Assembly: GCA_021432605.1 (NCBI GenBank)
Contig: MU271143.1
Span: forward strand, 877,277-941,276
Source: Coniochaeta sp. PMI_546
Lineage: Eukaryota; Ascomycota; Sordariomycetes; Coniochaetales; Coniochaetaceae
Direction of reading: 5' to 3'
Length of the DNA stretch: 64,000 bases
Below, one piece after another: positions 19,549 to 30,668 of this stretch (positions are counted from its first letter, which is position 1; the number at the start of each line of letters is the position of its first letter). The position numbers and the translations under genes were made by a program. The notes under the pieces were generated by a model. It was not told the DNA's origin, searched no databases, and worked only from the letters and a program-made list of their open reading frames with translations.

Positions 19549-20325
19549 GAATCGAAACATGCGAGTCGGAACTCGGACAGATATGAAGTCACTCTAGAAG
19601 CGAAGTAGTTTCCACTTTGCTCAGGTTCAACTTGCCCCCGGCTCGATGCCGACACAGAGTGAGATGCAGTCACGACGTCGCAAGACTTCCTGGAGTGGAC
19701 TGTCCCACACTCGAGACTGTTACGTGAGTTCTGCCTCAGTTCAAAGCCCTGGTAGGTCCTAAGAAGAATAAAAATACATAAGTTCGGATGACAGGCAACG
19801 AGGTTACGAGTGCGCTCGGGTTGGTCCGCGATAAGCAAGTCGAATAACAGACTAAACTGTATTGATTATGTCCGGGGTACAACTTGCCTAATGCGGAGAG
19901 ACGCAGGATCCATAAGACTAGCAAAGAATAAGCCCTCACAGCCTGAGTGCATGTGTATTTTGAGATATCACAGCTTCACTGTGGAACCACGCAGCATAGG
20001 TTACGCGGCCATGGGATGTGATTACTCATAATAGTGACTAAGGTCTTGACTTGGCTTGCCCAGAGGCTTCGCTCGGGATCACGCTGCAGCCCGTTGCTGG
20101 TCATGAGCTTGATGGCTGGAGCGGTTGATATGTTGCACCGCTCTACCATGTTGTAGGAGAACAGTATGTCATCTGAGGTATCTTGGGACATTTAAAAACC
20201 GGGGTCAATGTCCACCATTCTCGTTCTCATCGCAACCCCCCGTCCACCTCCCCCTGTCACGATTGCGCTTCTCACGATACTTCACATTCTGAAAGGCAAG
20301 TGATTTTACCAAACCTACCTTCACC
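19549..20325. other. Intergenic, no gene recognised
   Basis: Short frames only. The last 120 bases (20210-20325) are C-rich with scattered T, like the leader of the carbonic-anhydrase gene. Confidence 0.45.
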
Positions 20326-21141
20326 ATGATCAACGGTCCACCAGCCCTGGTTGAGATGCTCACCCGTAACAAGTAAGCGTAATGCACATTAATGATCTCG
20401 CCCCCCTGTTGCAGCAGGGCTGACACTACGCAGAAAACATGGTGAGGCGTATAAAGCACCTCCTCACCTGATGGACATCGCTCCGATGATCAGAGACTCG
20501 GGCAACGGCGTTGTAATCCTGACTTGTTCCGATCCCCGCGTGAATCCCTACGCGATATTTGGGCTCGACTCGAATTTGCGTACGTCTATACTTCACTGTT
20601 TCCAATCTCCCCGACTCTGTGCTGACCCCTTGCTTCAGCCGCCGCCATCATCCGCAACACGGGCGGACGGGCGGCGGACGCTCTCCGTACCATAGCTAAC
20701 CTGCAGCACGTCGCTCTGCCCGCGGCCGTTGTTGTGATGCATCACACTGGTACGTTAGTCGAGTTGATCGCCCCAAGGCTCTAGTGAGACGAGAATTAGG
20801 GGAACCAAAAACTGACCACCTATGTCCTTGCTAGATTGTGGTGGCTCCCACGTGGACCCTATAGATCTCAAGAAAGCTCTCATAGAGCTGTCTCCTCGCG
20901 ACAAGGAGGTCATCGAAAACGCCCAGTGGGGCAAGAAGATAACCTCGTCAGTTGCCTTCTGAGAGCTTCCTCAGGGTCAGAAGATTCTAACAGAGTGTAA
21001 CTCATCTCCAGGCTCGAAGATAGCGTAAGAGAAGACATTGCGCTGCTTAAGACTACCCCGCTGGTGAGCCACGCTTCGCAGTTTGTGGGACTAATTTATG
21101 ATACATTCACGGGTCTAGTGTCTGAAGTCGACGTGGACTAG
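20326..21141 (+). CDS. Small beta-class carbonic anhydrase, five exons, 181 aa
   Basis: Exons 20326-20372, 20434-20579, 20639-20749, 20835-20946 and 21012-21141 (introns 61, 59, 85 and 65 nt; the first three have CTGAC branch sites). The join gives one 182-codon frame. Zinc ligands of the beta class are present: C47 in TCSDPR, with the Asp49-Arg51 dyad, then H100 and C103 in HHTDCG. RNTGGRAADAL and the C-terminal GLIYDTFTG also match the family. The enzyme interconverts CO2 and bicarbonate. At 181 residues and without a targeting sequence it belongs to the short cytosolic forms common in filamentous fungi. Intron 4 with a GTCAGT donor is the least certain junction, but it is the one that restores phase. 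Confidence 0.88.
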
Positions 21142-21463
21142 GTTGAGTGAACACGAGGCGGTGATCTGTAAGATTAGACGTAGGTTCGCCATTCAAGTGG
21201 CATTTGATAGCTTCATAATACTCCTCTTCTCTAGTCTTGTTCGTGTTCGTGTTCATCAAGCCATCTTGGGTTCATCTGGACCATTTTGTGAACCTATAGA
21301 TCATATCTGAGAATGACGCTCGGCTGACAAGGATCAACAGCGATCTCTAAGTAGACTGGCTCAGCAGCGTAGGATGGCGTTGTCAGAGCACAGAGGAAGA
21401 GTATTAGAGTAACGTTAGCTTACTTGGAAGGAGAGCACTTCCGCCACCATAGATACAGGTCGG
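21142..21463. other. Intergenic between convergent genes
   Basis: Short stretch of shared 3' flanks of the carbonic-anhydrase and regulator genes; nothing recognised. Confidence 0.5.
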
Positions 21464-23212
21464 TCAGGAAGCTCGAGACACAGATGGGAAGAACCTCCCT
21501 ATGGACAAGCACCAGGCCTGGAACTTCCATCTCTCGATCATGCCCTCGCGGTGCTGGCAGCCATCACTCCACGTGTCCTTTGTTTCCAGTATGCCCCTCG
21601 CGATCCAGGTGCACTGTGACATGAACAGACTCCATATGGCTACCCCTTCCTCGTCGGGCGAGTGCCGTTCCAGGGCCATGACCCTCTCGGCGAGCTCCTG
21701 GCACTCGACTTCGAGGTGGTGGAACCGAGCAGGCGCCAGCGCGTAAAGGAGCCGCGCTTTGAAGATGCGACACATCAAGCAGGTGCCCTGCAAGGCCAGC
21801 TGGTTGGCATATGCAGAGCTGTGCTTGCCGGCCTCGAACCGCGGCCAGGCAAAGGCAAGCCCGTCCCCTAGCCCTTCGGGTGGCCCGTGGCCGGATTCGC
21901 TCAGTCGATGCGCTTTGAGTAGCCACATCCGTAGATTCTCGCGAGCACGCATGATGCGCTCCACGAGTTTGTCGAACACCTCCGGTTCGGCATGCTCCGA
22001 GGACAGAATGAGATCTGTCGTTTCCTTCAGCACCTGAGGCGCGATCACGAGGTTCCCCCACAGACCCAGGGCCACGTCTTGCTGATCAGAGAACGAGATG
22101 TCGCGGCAAATGGCAGTGCGCAGGACTTGCAGCCATCGCTCGTCCGCCAGGAAGCACGGAGTGTTCGTCAGAAATGCTTCCATGACCTGAAAGCAGGGAT
22201 GGAGCACTGGTCAGCTCTAGGTCGGCTCGACTGGCCAGGAAAACTCACAGAGGGTCCAATGTGTTCCAGCAGCAGAGCCATCTCAAACTCGGTGTCGAAG
22301 CGGTGAGGGCCTCGGGCCTCAATCAGTCTCGCAGCGCCTCTGACGTGGCGTATCCAAGAACGCGGTTCTGAGCTTCTGTTCAGCATCTGAAACTGGACAG
22401 TTAGGTCTCGAGGCACCAGATGGGTTGGAGATGACGAACGATACCTCGAAAGCACCCAGAAGCTCGGCCGCACACAGCGTCTCGGCTCTCGTCCACTGGC
22501 TTTTGTCGTTCAAGTCGGCCTGGAGTGCTCTCAGCGCCTTGTTGTAGTGTACTAGCACGAGAGCCTCCCCGTTAGGATGGCGCCGATCTGGATACGTCGT
22601 CATGTGCCGGAGTTTGGCCACTACACAATCCACAGAGTGACTAAGCGACGAGACTGTTCCATATCGGCTGGGGATGAGAGATAGAAGTCTGCGACTTCCT
22701 AAAAAAGACGAGGAGAAGATGTCTCCTCCCTTGTCAAATTCGGGAGATAGGTGAAGGTGAGAGTAGGCGTCAGTGCCCAGTCGCAGCCCCGTCAGGGGCG
22801 TCATCTGCAGCAACAAGACCGCATCCGGAGACATGGCCATACCTGCGTAGGATGGTAGGCAGCGTGGAACACTTCTCTCCGCAAGCCAGGCAGCTAGCTT
22901 TTCTCCCCTCCGCTTTGAAATCGGGTTCGTGAGGTCACCGGACGGGGTTTTGTCGTCAATTGTACGAGCACGTACACCATTCATCCCAGCATCTCCTGGA
23001 AGTTGCTGGCTTCCGTTCTGATGCACAGTGTCCACAAAGATCGGCAGCTGCCTCAGATTGTGCTGTCCATAGTCTCCCCTCTGTCGTCTGGCTACAGCGA
23101 CATCCCTCATGGCACGTTGCCGGATCAGCCGTCGCACGGCGGGATCCCGGCTCAGTGTCGGTCCGTCATACTCGACAAAGGAGAATGACGTCTCGGTGAC
23201 AGTGCTCTGCAT
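21464..23212 (-). CDS. Fungal transcription regulator (Fungal_trans_2 type) lacking a zinc cluster, 542 aa
   Basis: Exons on the minus strand: 23212-22445, 22386-22249 and 22186-21464. Introns: 22444-22387 (58 nt, CTAAC branch) and 22248-22187 (62 nt, CTGAC branch), both phase 0. The start chosen is the ATG at 23212. The N-terminus reads TSFSFVEYDGPTLSRDP followed by a basic region, and the middle contains WIRHVRGAARLIEARGPHRF and EMALLLEHIGPSV, a stretch typical of fungal regulators with the DUF3468/Fungal_trans_2 domain. Most relatives carry an N-terminal Zn2Cys6 DNA-binding cluster; no such cysteines are seen here. It may be a cluster-less regulator, as many annotated relatives are, or lack an unrecognised upstream exon. 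Control of neighbouring genes is possible but unproven. Confidence 0.82.
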
Positions 23213-23999
23213 GTCATGCAACTCTTAACGAGATGTATATGACATGGGAACGAGTGGATGATGGCGCACGATTCACTCCGCGCGTGAGCTCACCCAACCA
23301 GTGTACTATTGGCCGTATATGGTTAGTGTCTAGGTGCTGGACGTGCTGTGTGGTCGTCGGCGGAAGTCTTACATTGAGTCTCGTGATCAGCAACACTCAT
23401 ATGCAGACAGGAAGCGTGGCACGCTGATTCGCTCTTCCAGCCTACCGATACCCAAGTCTGGCGTGCTCTTCCGGAGCTGGAGCGAAATATAAGGTCAAGT
23501 ATTTGTCAGCCTTCGTGAGTCGACATTCAGGGTACCCAGCGCCCGAAAGATTGCTCATGGCTGCGTCCCTATCAGCATGGACAGCTATATCCTGGAGCGT
23601 GACGAGTTAATCAGCGAAAGAGTCAGGGTACCATTTGCCCAAAATAGAAAGGTCTGGCTTTCCTAACATCAAGACGGCAATGAATAGTAATCATGTTGGT
23701 TGACATACTAGGGCTTTCGAGGACTCCACAATCGCCCTATGAAACGGGTTCCAGCTTTAAACCTTATGTAAGCGGTCGACTCATCGCCGACAAGGTTCCC
23801 CGTAAGGGCGTTGCTTCATTCCGGATAGATCATACGGAGATATCATTCGACCCGGACACAAGATGCCGCGATCGCGAAGTATAAAGGAATACTACTCTAC
23901 AGCTTCGAGCTGGCTTCTTCTATCATACAACACATAGGAATCACCTGCCGCCCAAATTAGGTCGTCACTATCTCAGACACTGCAACCTCGTCAGCGAAT
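23213..23999. other. Intergenic between divergent genes
   Basis: Shared promoter region of the regulator (minus) and the VOC-fold gene (plus). No gene recognised; a short frame at 23693-23884 has no coding character. Confidence 0.45.
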
Positions 24000-24444
24000 A
24001 TGACCATCACTCACGCGCTCATCAAGGTCGCCTCGGCTGACCACCGCGCGGTGGTCAACTTCTACGCTCAGGCGCTGAAGCCCCTCGGCTCCAAGCAGCT
24101 GGCAAACTTCCCCAACGGCATGACTGGATTCGGCAGTCAGTCTCCTGAGTGGTGGATCGCCGTCGGCGATCCAACGTCTACGGTACACGTCGCTTTCGGT
24201 GCGCCAGGTAAGTTGGCAATGATTTGCGGTCCCTCGCTTCGAGACTGCCATATACTGACAGTTTGGGGCAGACAAGGCCGCTGTGGACGCTTTCCATACG
24301 GCTGCCATTGATGCAGGAGCCAAGGACAACGGTTCTCCGGGGCCGAGGGCACATATTCACCCTAATTACTATGCAGCGTTTATCCTGGACCCTATGGGTA
24401 ACAACATTGAGGCTGGCTGCATGGTCCCGGATGGTGCAAATTGA
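24000..24444 (+). CDS. VOC/glyoxalase-fold protein, two exons, 126 aa
   Basis: Exon 1 is 24000-24207, the intron 24208-24271 (64 nt, GTAAGT donor, TACTGAC branch, GGCAG acceptor), exon 2 is 24272-24444. The product begins MTITHALIKVASADHRAVVNF and shows the paired beta-alpha-beta-beta-beta pattern of the vicinal-oxygen-chelate fold: an N-terminal TH..IKV strand, HPNYYAAFILDP in the second half and the closing GNNIEAGC, where His5 and the Glu of IEA are the usual metal-ligand positions. Family members include glyoxalase I, bleomycin-resistance proteins and dioxygenases; the short single-module fungal forms are mostly uncharacterised. Substrate unknown. Confidence 0.88.
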
Positions 24445-25218
24445 CTCGCCCATGAAGTTTGATGGCCTGAAGAAAGGGGTAGTCATCAATGTCATTACAA
24501 GATCAGCAGACGAATTGATAGATTCCATGATCGATTCATAAATAAAGCGTGGTAGAGTGAGTAATGTTCAGCTTTTTGAGTCTCTGGTCAATGGCAACGA
24601 CGACGTGGATGATGTGGAATCGTCGTTGAGCTCCAACACGGCATAGAGCACGCCTGAACCAAAGTCCCCGTCTAGTTGAGCACCCTACGCTGCGACGGAT
24701 GATATGTAAAGCTGGCCTCACTTTATTTGCCGCGACTGATCAGTAGTCGTGAGACGCTGGAATACTCATCCTAAAAGAGTCGGCGAGTTTAGCTTGATCA
24801 GAAACAAGTGATAGGCGGCTCAGAGAAGTCAGGGTTGTGTCTGGCGATATAGTACGTGAAAATAACATCTGCTATTGCTTGCTTGGGGGATGTTCTGAGC
24901 CGATATGACGTCTATCTAGGTTGGATCCAGGTTGGATAAGCTGCACATGGTTCGAGAATGCATGGTTCGAGCCTTTCCTTGCCTAGAATCAAGTGAATTT
25001 CACTTGCGTCTTCCACTTCCACATTTCTTTTTCATTCTGTTGATGTGAGATTTTCCAGGCACAAAAGGTGACGGCTCTCTGAAGACCTACCACCGCAGTG
25101 TTTTCACAAGACACAACAACTGTCAGCAGTCCAAACCATCGCAGCAAAAAAAAATCCCAAGTGCATCATCACTATCCCCATCATTTCCACCATCATCAAG
25201 AGCTCATATTCGACATAA
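24445..25218. other. Intergenic; left border of the orphan-rich block
   Basis: No gene recognised. From about 25020 to 25215 the plus strand is C/T/A-rich with CATCATC runs, the leader of the next gene. Confidence 0.45.
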
Positions 25219-26606
25219 ATGGCAGACAACAAGAATCCCCTGGGTCGCGTTACGGGTCAAGATGGCGGCCACACCCACGGCGGTCGAGATGCTGATAGCG
25301 GCCGCGACGATGCTAGAGTGCCGTCAAATGCGCTCTCTGGCAGTGGTGCATGGAGAGGAGCAAGCAGCAACAGGGCCCGAGGCTACATGGGCCGCGGACG
25401 CGGCGGCTTCCATCTTGGCGGCCTAACACGACATTCTGGCGTGGCCAAGACAACACAGCAACCAAAGTCTACACCAACTCACGCGCCGCCCAGAAACATC
25501 GCCGAACATTTGCGGAGGCCAGACGAAGTCAAAGACATGCAGCCGGAATGTGCGGAGCCTGCAGGAGCAGTTGTGCTTGCACATCGGATGATGCCGCCGA
25601 ACGAACAGGCCAAGCCTGCGGTGCCACAGGCGGAAACCGGGGCGGCGAAGGAGAAGGAGAAGCCCGCGGAGAAGGCCAAGACCACGGTCAAGCGCCAAGG
25701 CAAGGCCAGAGGCAAGACCGAGGCGCCGGTTCTCCGCAGTCTGCCAGACCCGGAGACCATGCAACGGCTGTGGAGAGAGGTCCGGCCGAGACCTATAGGA
25801 CCTGTGCCGGGATTCCGACCATTCGAGTGGCCTGTGCACGAGGGGCTGCCGAGACAGCAGACGGAGCTGGCCGTCAAGGCGATGAACAGGTATTACATCC
25901 AGTGGAAGGAGTACGTGGAGGCGCGGCTGATAGACCGGGGCGACTCTCAGCTGAGCGTCCTGCTCGCCTTCTTCGGCGACGACATCGAGGATGGGTCGTG
26001 GAAGCGCAAGCTCGTCATCTGCGAGGTGCGCCAGCTGGCGACGATCCTGTCCAACTGGTGTGCGGACTGCCGGGTGAAGAGTTCTTCGGGTCATCCGCCG
26101 ACAGACCTACACACCGCCCCGCGCTATACGTGTGGAAGATGCTGGCGAGCTCGCAGCTGCTAGAGCCGGCCGCGGGCGAGATCGTTCTCCAGATGCTGGA
26201 CAAGAACGAGCCGATACACCGCCCATACTCGCAGATGGACGAGCAGTGCATCGGCGTCTGGGCGAAGCCCATCTTTGAGGGGCAGGGTTCCGCGGTGGAC
26301 AAGGCCAGGCAGCTCGTCGCCGCGGCCCATGAGCGACCGATCCAGAACCACGGGCGCGACGATGCACCTTACACGCTACGCGTGGCGCTCCAGTTGTGGT
26401 TTGCCTTCCTCGAGACGGAGCGGCACGACATGCGCGAGATGAGCTTCGTCAAGCACATCCTCATGTTGGAGGACAGGGGGTGGAACGCGGCTACGCTCGA
26501 TAAGGACATGGTCCTCGAGGCGTCCGACGCCGCGGACAATACCGACTGGCCTCCGGTAGGGGACACGCTGAATCTTGACGGATGCTTCACGAACCCACCC
26601 AGCTGA
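25219..26606 (+). CDS. Orphan protein with RG-rich N-terminus, interrupted by a frameshift
   Basis: The first frame runs from ATG 25219 through an RG/G-rich segment (GRGRGGFHLGG, about residues 54-64), a K/E-rich low-complexity part and a conserved core (VPGFRPFEWPVHEGL, then WCADC near 26065). It then goes off track and stops near 26163. A second frame open on the same strand takes over at about 26070-26090 (RPALYVWKML) and continues the family sequence to the TGA at 26604-26606. The shift equals one missing base near CCGGGTGAAG. The paralogous pseudogene at 34.0-35.3 kb encodes both halves in the same order, including WC..C, so removing this segment as an intron is unlikely. No canonical slippery heptamer is visible. 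Either a recent frameshift or a sequencing error. Intact length would be about 460 residues; function unknown. Confidence 0.6.
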
Positions 26607-27327
26607 GCATGGACGGGCGCAGTACTGACTACGGACCCGCCGGCAACGCCGTTGCATGCTGCCTACCGTATGTTGTGCTCGAAACCGAGGAGCACACGTT
26701 GCGTCACGTGGTGAATTTGGCCGGGATCTAGGCTGTCTCACATGTCCAGGGTGGCAGTGGTTAGGGGGCGTCACTGTTGCAGGTGTGGACCAGGAACAAG
26801 ACGGGTTGCCTCAGCAATCGGAGGATGGGTGTTATCGCGTGGTACAGGCTCGGCGAGATGAGGACGGGCCCAGTCGATATTTTATAGACCGCAGCACAAT
26901 CAAGCACCGTGGCCTCCCTTGAATTAGATCACCATGTATCCCCTTTCGATGATCCCGCTAGCCTGCCCGGACTGTCTCTAGGAGCCCTATGATATAAAGT
27001 CCTCACGTAAACTAAACAGCGCTTTAGGGTACCTGCCGTAGAGACTAGATGTCCGCTCTTACATCCTTCCGTAATATTATCTTAACTAAGTTTATAGTAT
27101 TTAATAAGAATAATCGGCATAAAAAATAATCTATTCTTAAGATTATACTTATACCAGCACAGCCAGTGGCCCCGGAGCTCAGGCTGGTGCCTCTCGACAA
27201 ATGTTGCTACTATTGGCCAGCCGCCATTGATGTACCCGCAGATAGCTGTTTCAAGGAGGTCCTGGACGGAGAAACCGTCGCCTTGGAGCTCCTTAGGTCG
27301 CAGCGCCGCCAGCCATCGTGGGAGATG
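26607..27327. other. Intergenic with AT-rich island
   Basis: No gene recognised. Positions about 27050-27155 are strongly A+T-rich with runs of TAATA and TTAAG, in sharp contrast with the GC-rich flanks, as seen in RIP-affected transposon remnants. Confidence 0.5.
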
Positions 27328-29273
27328 CTATATCGCGGCCGCCCAGTCGCTCGCCAGCGTGGCCGCGTCGCTCGACACGGGCCGCTGCCGCTTCGTCCCG
27401 CGTGAGTTGCTCGGCTCAGCTGTGGTCTCTTCCCCGGCATCGACTCTCGGTCTCTTATAACGCGCGGAGTCGTGCCCACTCGCCGGGTCGTAGTCCTGTT
27501 CTCCCGCAGCTTCAAACTGCCTGGCTCTGCCATCTGTCTCACGTATCCTAGCAGCCGCTCGGGAGTTTTCTCGGCCGTCACGCGAGTTGACAGCCCCTAG
27601 CAATGCAGGCACCGCTCGAGAGAGCGCCTCTGTGGAGGACTTGATGTGGGCGACGTCTGCCGCGACTCGATCGTCAGGGATCCTCCCGAGGACAGCGCGC
27701 ACCACGCGGTCTAGCTCGCGAACGAGCGCAACCACGTTAGCTGTCTGCCTGTGCGAGGCGTCGGCACGGACGCCGGCGCCGTGCACCGGGTTCGAGACGC
27801 CCGCCACCGACTCACCCAGCTCCTTCAGGACGGCTTGGGTCCCATCCAATGTCGCCTTCGTCAAGAGCACGTCGTCGGCGATGCCGCGCGCGGCAGACAC
27901 GACTTCGGTCAAGGTACTCTCTACTTGGACGACTGCGGCCGCGGTAGAGGCCTGCCGCTCGCCCACCAGGTCCCCGGCGCTCGTTACAGCGTCGGAGAGG
28001 ACGTTCAACCTCTCGCAAGTCGCATCTCGCGAGCCCAGCACGTGCTCCTCCAACGCGTCGGTCGACGTCTTCAAGCTCTCGACCGCTCTCGCCATAGTGC
28101 GCACTTCTTGGAGTACCGCGACGGCGTCCTTTTGCGCGGCGAGGATCTGCTCTTGGATGCGCATAAACGCCACCAAGACACCGTTGTTCTTCGACGCGAC
28201 GTCGTGCGTCGCAGCCAGGCGAGCATCGACGCTCCGCATCCTGTCGTCAACAGTCGTCGCACTCCTTGCCAACTGGTCGATCTTGTCCTCCAGGCCGACG
28301 TCCTGCCGGATCTGTGCGGAGCCGCCAATGTCTCCGGCCAGCCGCGCCACGGTTGCGTCGATCCGCGCCGGCTGCTCTGCAATGTCCGCCCATACACCCG
28401 TCTGCTCTCGGAGTTTCTGGAGCTCTCTCTCGATCTTCCCCAGAGCCATGCCCTGGTCTCCGCCCTCTCGCAGCATCTCCTCCTGCGACGTCTTGTAGAA
28501 CGTTACTAACTCCACGACAGAGGCACTCACCTTCGCTAGGATGGCTTGTGCGGCAGCGTAGCTGTTGGCCAATTCCGATATCTTGCCGTGGACGCAGGCA
28601 CATTCTCTTTGCACGCGTGCGACGGCGGCACCGACTGAGACCTGGCGCTCGCCCAGCTCCGCGAGCCTGTCATTCATGCCCGTTTGCCCGCCTGTAAGGC
28701 CGCAGACGTTGTCGGCGATCTCCGTCTGGTGGTTCTAGATGCTCGATAATCGCTCTACGAGGGTGTCGTGCTTGTCCTCTACACGCTTTAGCCCCTCGGC
28801 GTGGAACGCGTCGATCCTCTGCGCCATCTGCTCACTCGACTCCGTGACCTTTCTATTGATGCCGGACACGGGGGCGGTCACCGCCTCGGCGTGGCTTTGC
28901 ATCCCCACCTGCACTGCCCCTTGCATGGAGCGCTGCATATCCTGCACAGCTGGCGGCACAGGCTCTCTTGGCTGGCCTTCTCCGCGTATATCCGCTCCTT
29001 CTCGGCGCTCAGCGCGGCCTTCTCCTCCTATATACGGCTCCTGTCAGCGCTCAGCGCGGCCTGCTCGGCCTGGAGCACGGCCTTTTCGGTTGCCATCCGC
29101 TCTCGGTCGAGCGTTAGCTGTCGGTAGGCGTCCATTGCCTGGAGCGCTGCCTGCGACCTGTCTGCCACGTAGCAGCAGGTCTCGGCGTCTGCCGGGTCTT
29201 GGAGCTGCTCGAGCTGCTTCTCGAGCACCTGGTTCGCCTTTTGGACGACGTGCTCGCCTGAATTGCTCGTCAT
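27328..29273 (-). pseudogene. Large coiled-coil pseudogene with TAG codons and a frameshift
   Basis: Reading on the minus strand from ATG 29273 (MTSNSGEHVVQKANQVL) a coiled-coil frame meets TAG at 29028 and continues in the same frame as EEKAALSAEKERIYAEKASQ. It is then broken by a frameshift between about 28990 and 28960. The new frame reaches a second TAG at 28735, after which the same frame runs open for about 470 codons to 27328. Both TAGs stand where CAG (Gln) would fit the coiled coil, a C-to-T change typical of RIP. The intact protein would be about 650 residues, almost entirely alpha-helical with many A, V, L, E, Q and D, ending in a basic tail with a possible nuclear signal (GTKRQRPV). 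An independently translated 449-residue product from the ATG at 28677 cannot be excluded. Confidence 0.6.
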
Positions 29274-30005
29274 CTTTCCTAGTCCGCGGCGCTCTGCGTG
29301 CCGTGCTGGTGTGAAAGTCGAGTTTGAGCAGGATTCCGGATGGGAAGAGAAGACGACGCGCCGTGGCAGGTGGCGTGGAAACGAAGCATTGTCACTCGCT
29401 CCTTCCTCTCGTCGTCTCGCCACGACCATCATCCCGCGTCGACCCACATATCTAGGCACGACATTGGGCTTCTCTGACCAGGGACTGTCTGCACCGTATT
29501 AGCTCTGGCTGCTGGTGGCAAGTGCGCCTGGGGTCGCGGTCAGGGTGATGTTCGTTGCGGGCATCTTACAGCGGACGTCACATCTCTCACATGCCTCCAT
29601 CTCGCTTGCGAGGGACCACGACCACCATGCTCGGACATGCGCTCGACAAAAGGAGACCAAGATGTCTTGGCAACACAGTAGATGCTAAATTTCCCATGTA
29701 GTGCCGCCGGAAGATGGCACCCCTGACCTTGTGGTCGATCACCTCACTCGACTATCGCTTACTGTGCCTGCGATGTTGAGAGGAGGCCGCTCCGAACATT
29801 TTTGCGCATAGGAATCGTTTTATACAGACGAGGAGGTGCTATCGCCCGCAGAACGTCGTATCACACTACACGTTGGAGGACGATGCACATGGGTAGAAGT
29901 TGGAGATACTACCGCTGGGAGACGGTGGACTTTAGTAGCGCGAGCGCGCCCAGATCATATCATTTGTGTCAGAGCGAAACTACGTGTTTATTTAGCAGGG
30001 AGAGG
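29274..30005. other. Intergenic, no gene recognised
   Basis: Contains the C/A-rich leader of the coiled-coil pseudogene on the minus strand (to about 29450) and short non-coding frames beyond it. Confidence 0.45.
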
Positions 30006-30084
30006 TAGTCATCTCCATGGCTTTCCCGTCCGGCTCCTGGTGCAAACAAGATCGTACACTCTTGGTCCTGGAGAGCAAGGGACG
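30006..30084 (+). repeat. Left arm of a ~80-bp inverted repeat
   Basis: This 79-base segment reappears in reverse complement at 33501-33587. Core sequence TGCAAACAAGATCGTACACT is identical in both, and the flanks match except for an 8-base insertion in the right copy and a mismatch beside it. The two arms enclose the 895-residue coiled-coil gene and lie about 3.4 kb apart. Confidence 0.85.
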
Positions 30085-30484
30085 CCTCTACGGCTACACA
30101 ACTATGGCGCGCCCGCCGAGTAACGACCAGAATGATAGCTGAATCAATCAAGCCGTTGTGCCCATTCTCGACAGATGGTTCAGCAAGGAGAGGTAGGAAG
30201 AGAACATGCCCGCCTCCCAGCTGCGCAATCGTGACTTGCTCATCCGCCCCTCAAAACTGCCCACCCAACTCATAGACGATCTTGGCTACAGGTACCTCAC
30301 TCGATGCCACCATGGCCGTGGCGCCGTGACTGCCTTGACTAGAATAAAATTGCCCATTTCCCGTCCCGATCGTAATTTTTTTCCAGCGAGGTACCGCACT
30401 TACATCGAATGACGGAAGGTGCAGCCAGGAGGAAGGAGCGCTGGACAGAGGACATAGTACAATGTGAAGGGCATTTTTTCCTCC

Positions 30485-30594
30485 CTCCCCCTCCTTCTTC
30501 CTCTTCTTCCTCTTCTTCCTCTTCTTCCTCTTCTTCCTCTTCTTCCTCTTCTTCCTCTTCTTCCTCTTCTTCCTCTTCTTCCTCTTCTTCTTCT
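30485..30594 (+). repeat. TTCTTCCTC microsatellite
   Basis: About eleven tandem copies of a 9-base pyrimidine unit (TTCTTCCTC), in the promoter or leader 75-180 bases before the start of the coiled-coil gene at 30669. Such polypyrimidine tracts are frequent in fungal promoters and unstable in length. Confidence 0.9.
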
Positions 30595-30668
30595 AGGCGA
30601 AGTCTTGTCTTAACAACACCAGTAGACGTTATAGTGATCAACTACATTGTGACAAGAGAATCGCGAAT

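Noticed and set aside
26060-26120. Programmed -1 frameshifting or an intron in the gene at 25.2 kb
   Set aside because: There is no X-XXY-YYZ slippery site. Candidate introns are either far too short or would delete the WC..C segment conserved in the paralogue and lack a branch site.
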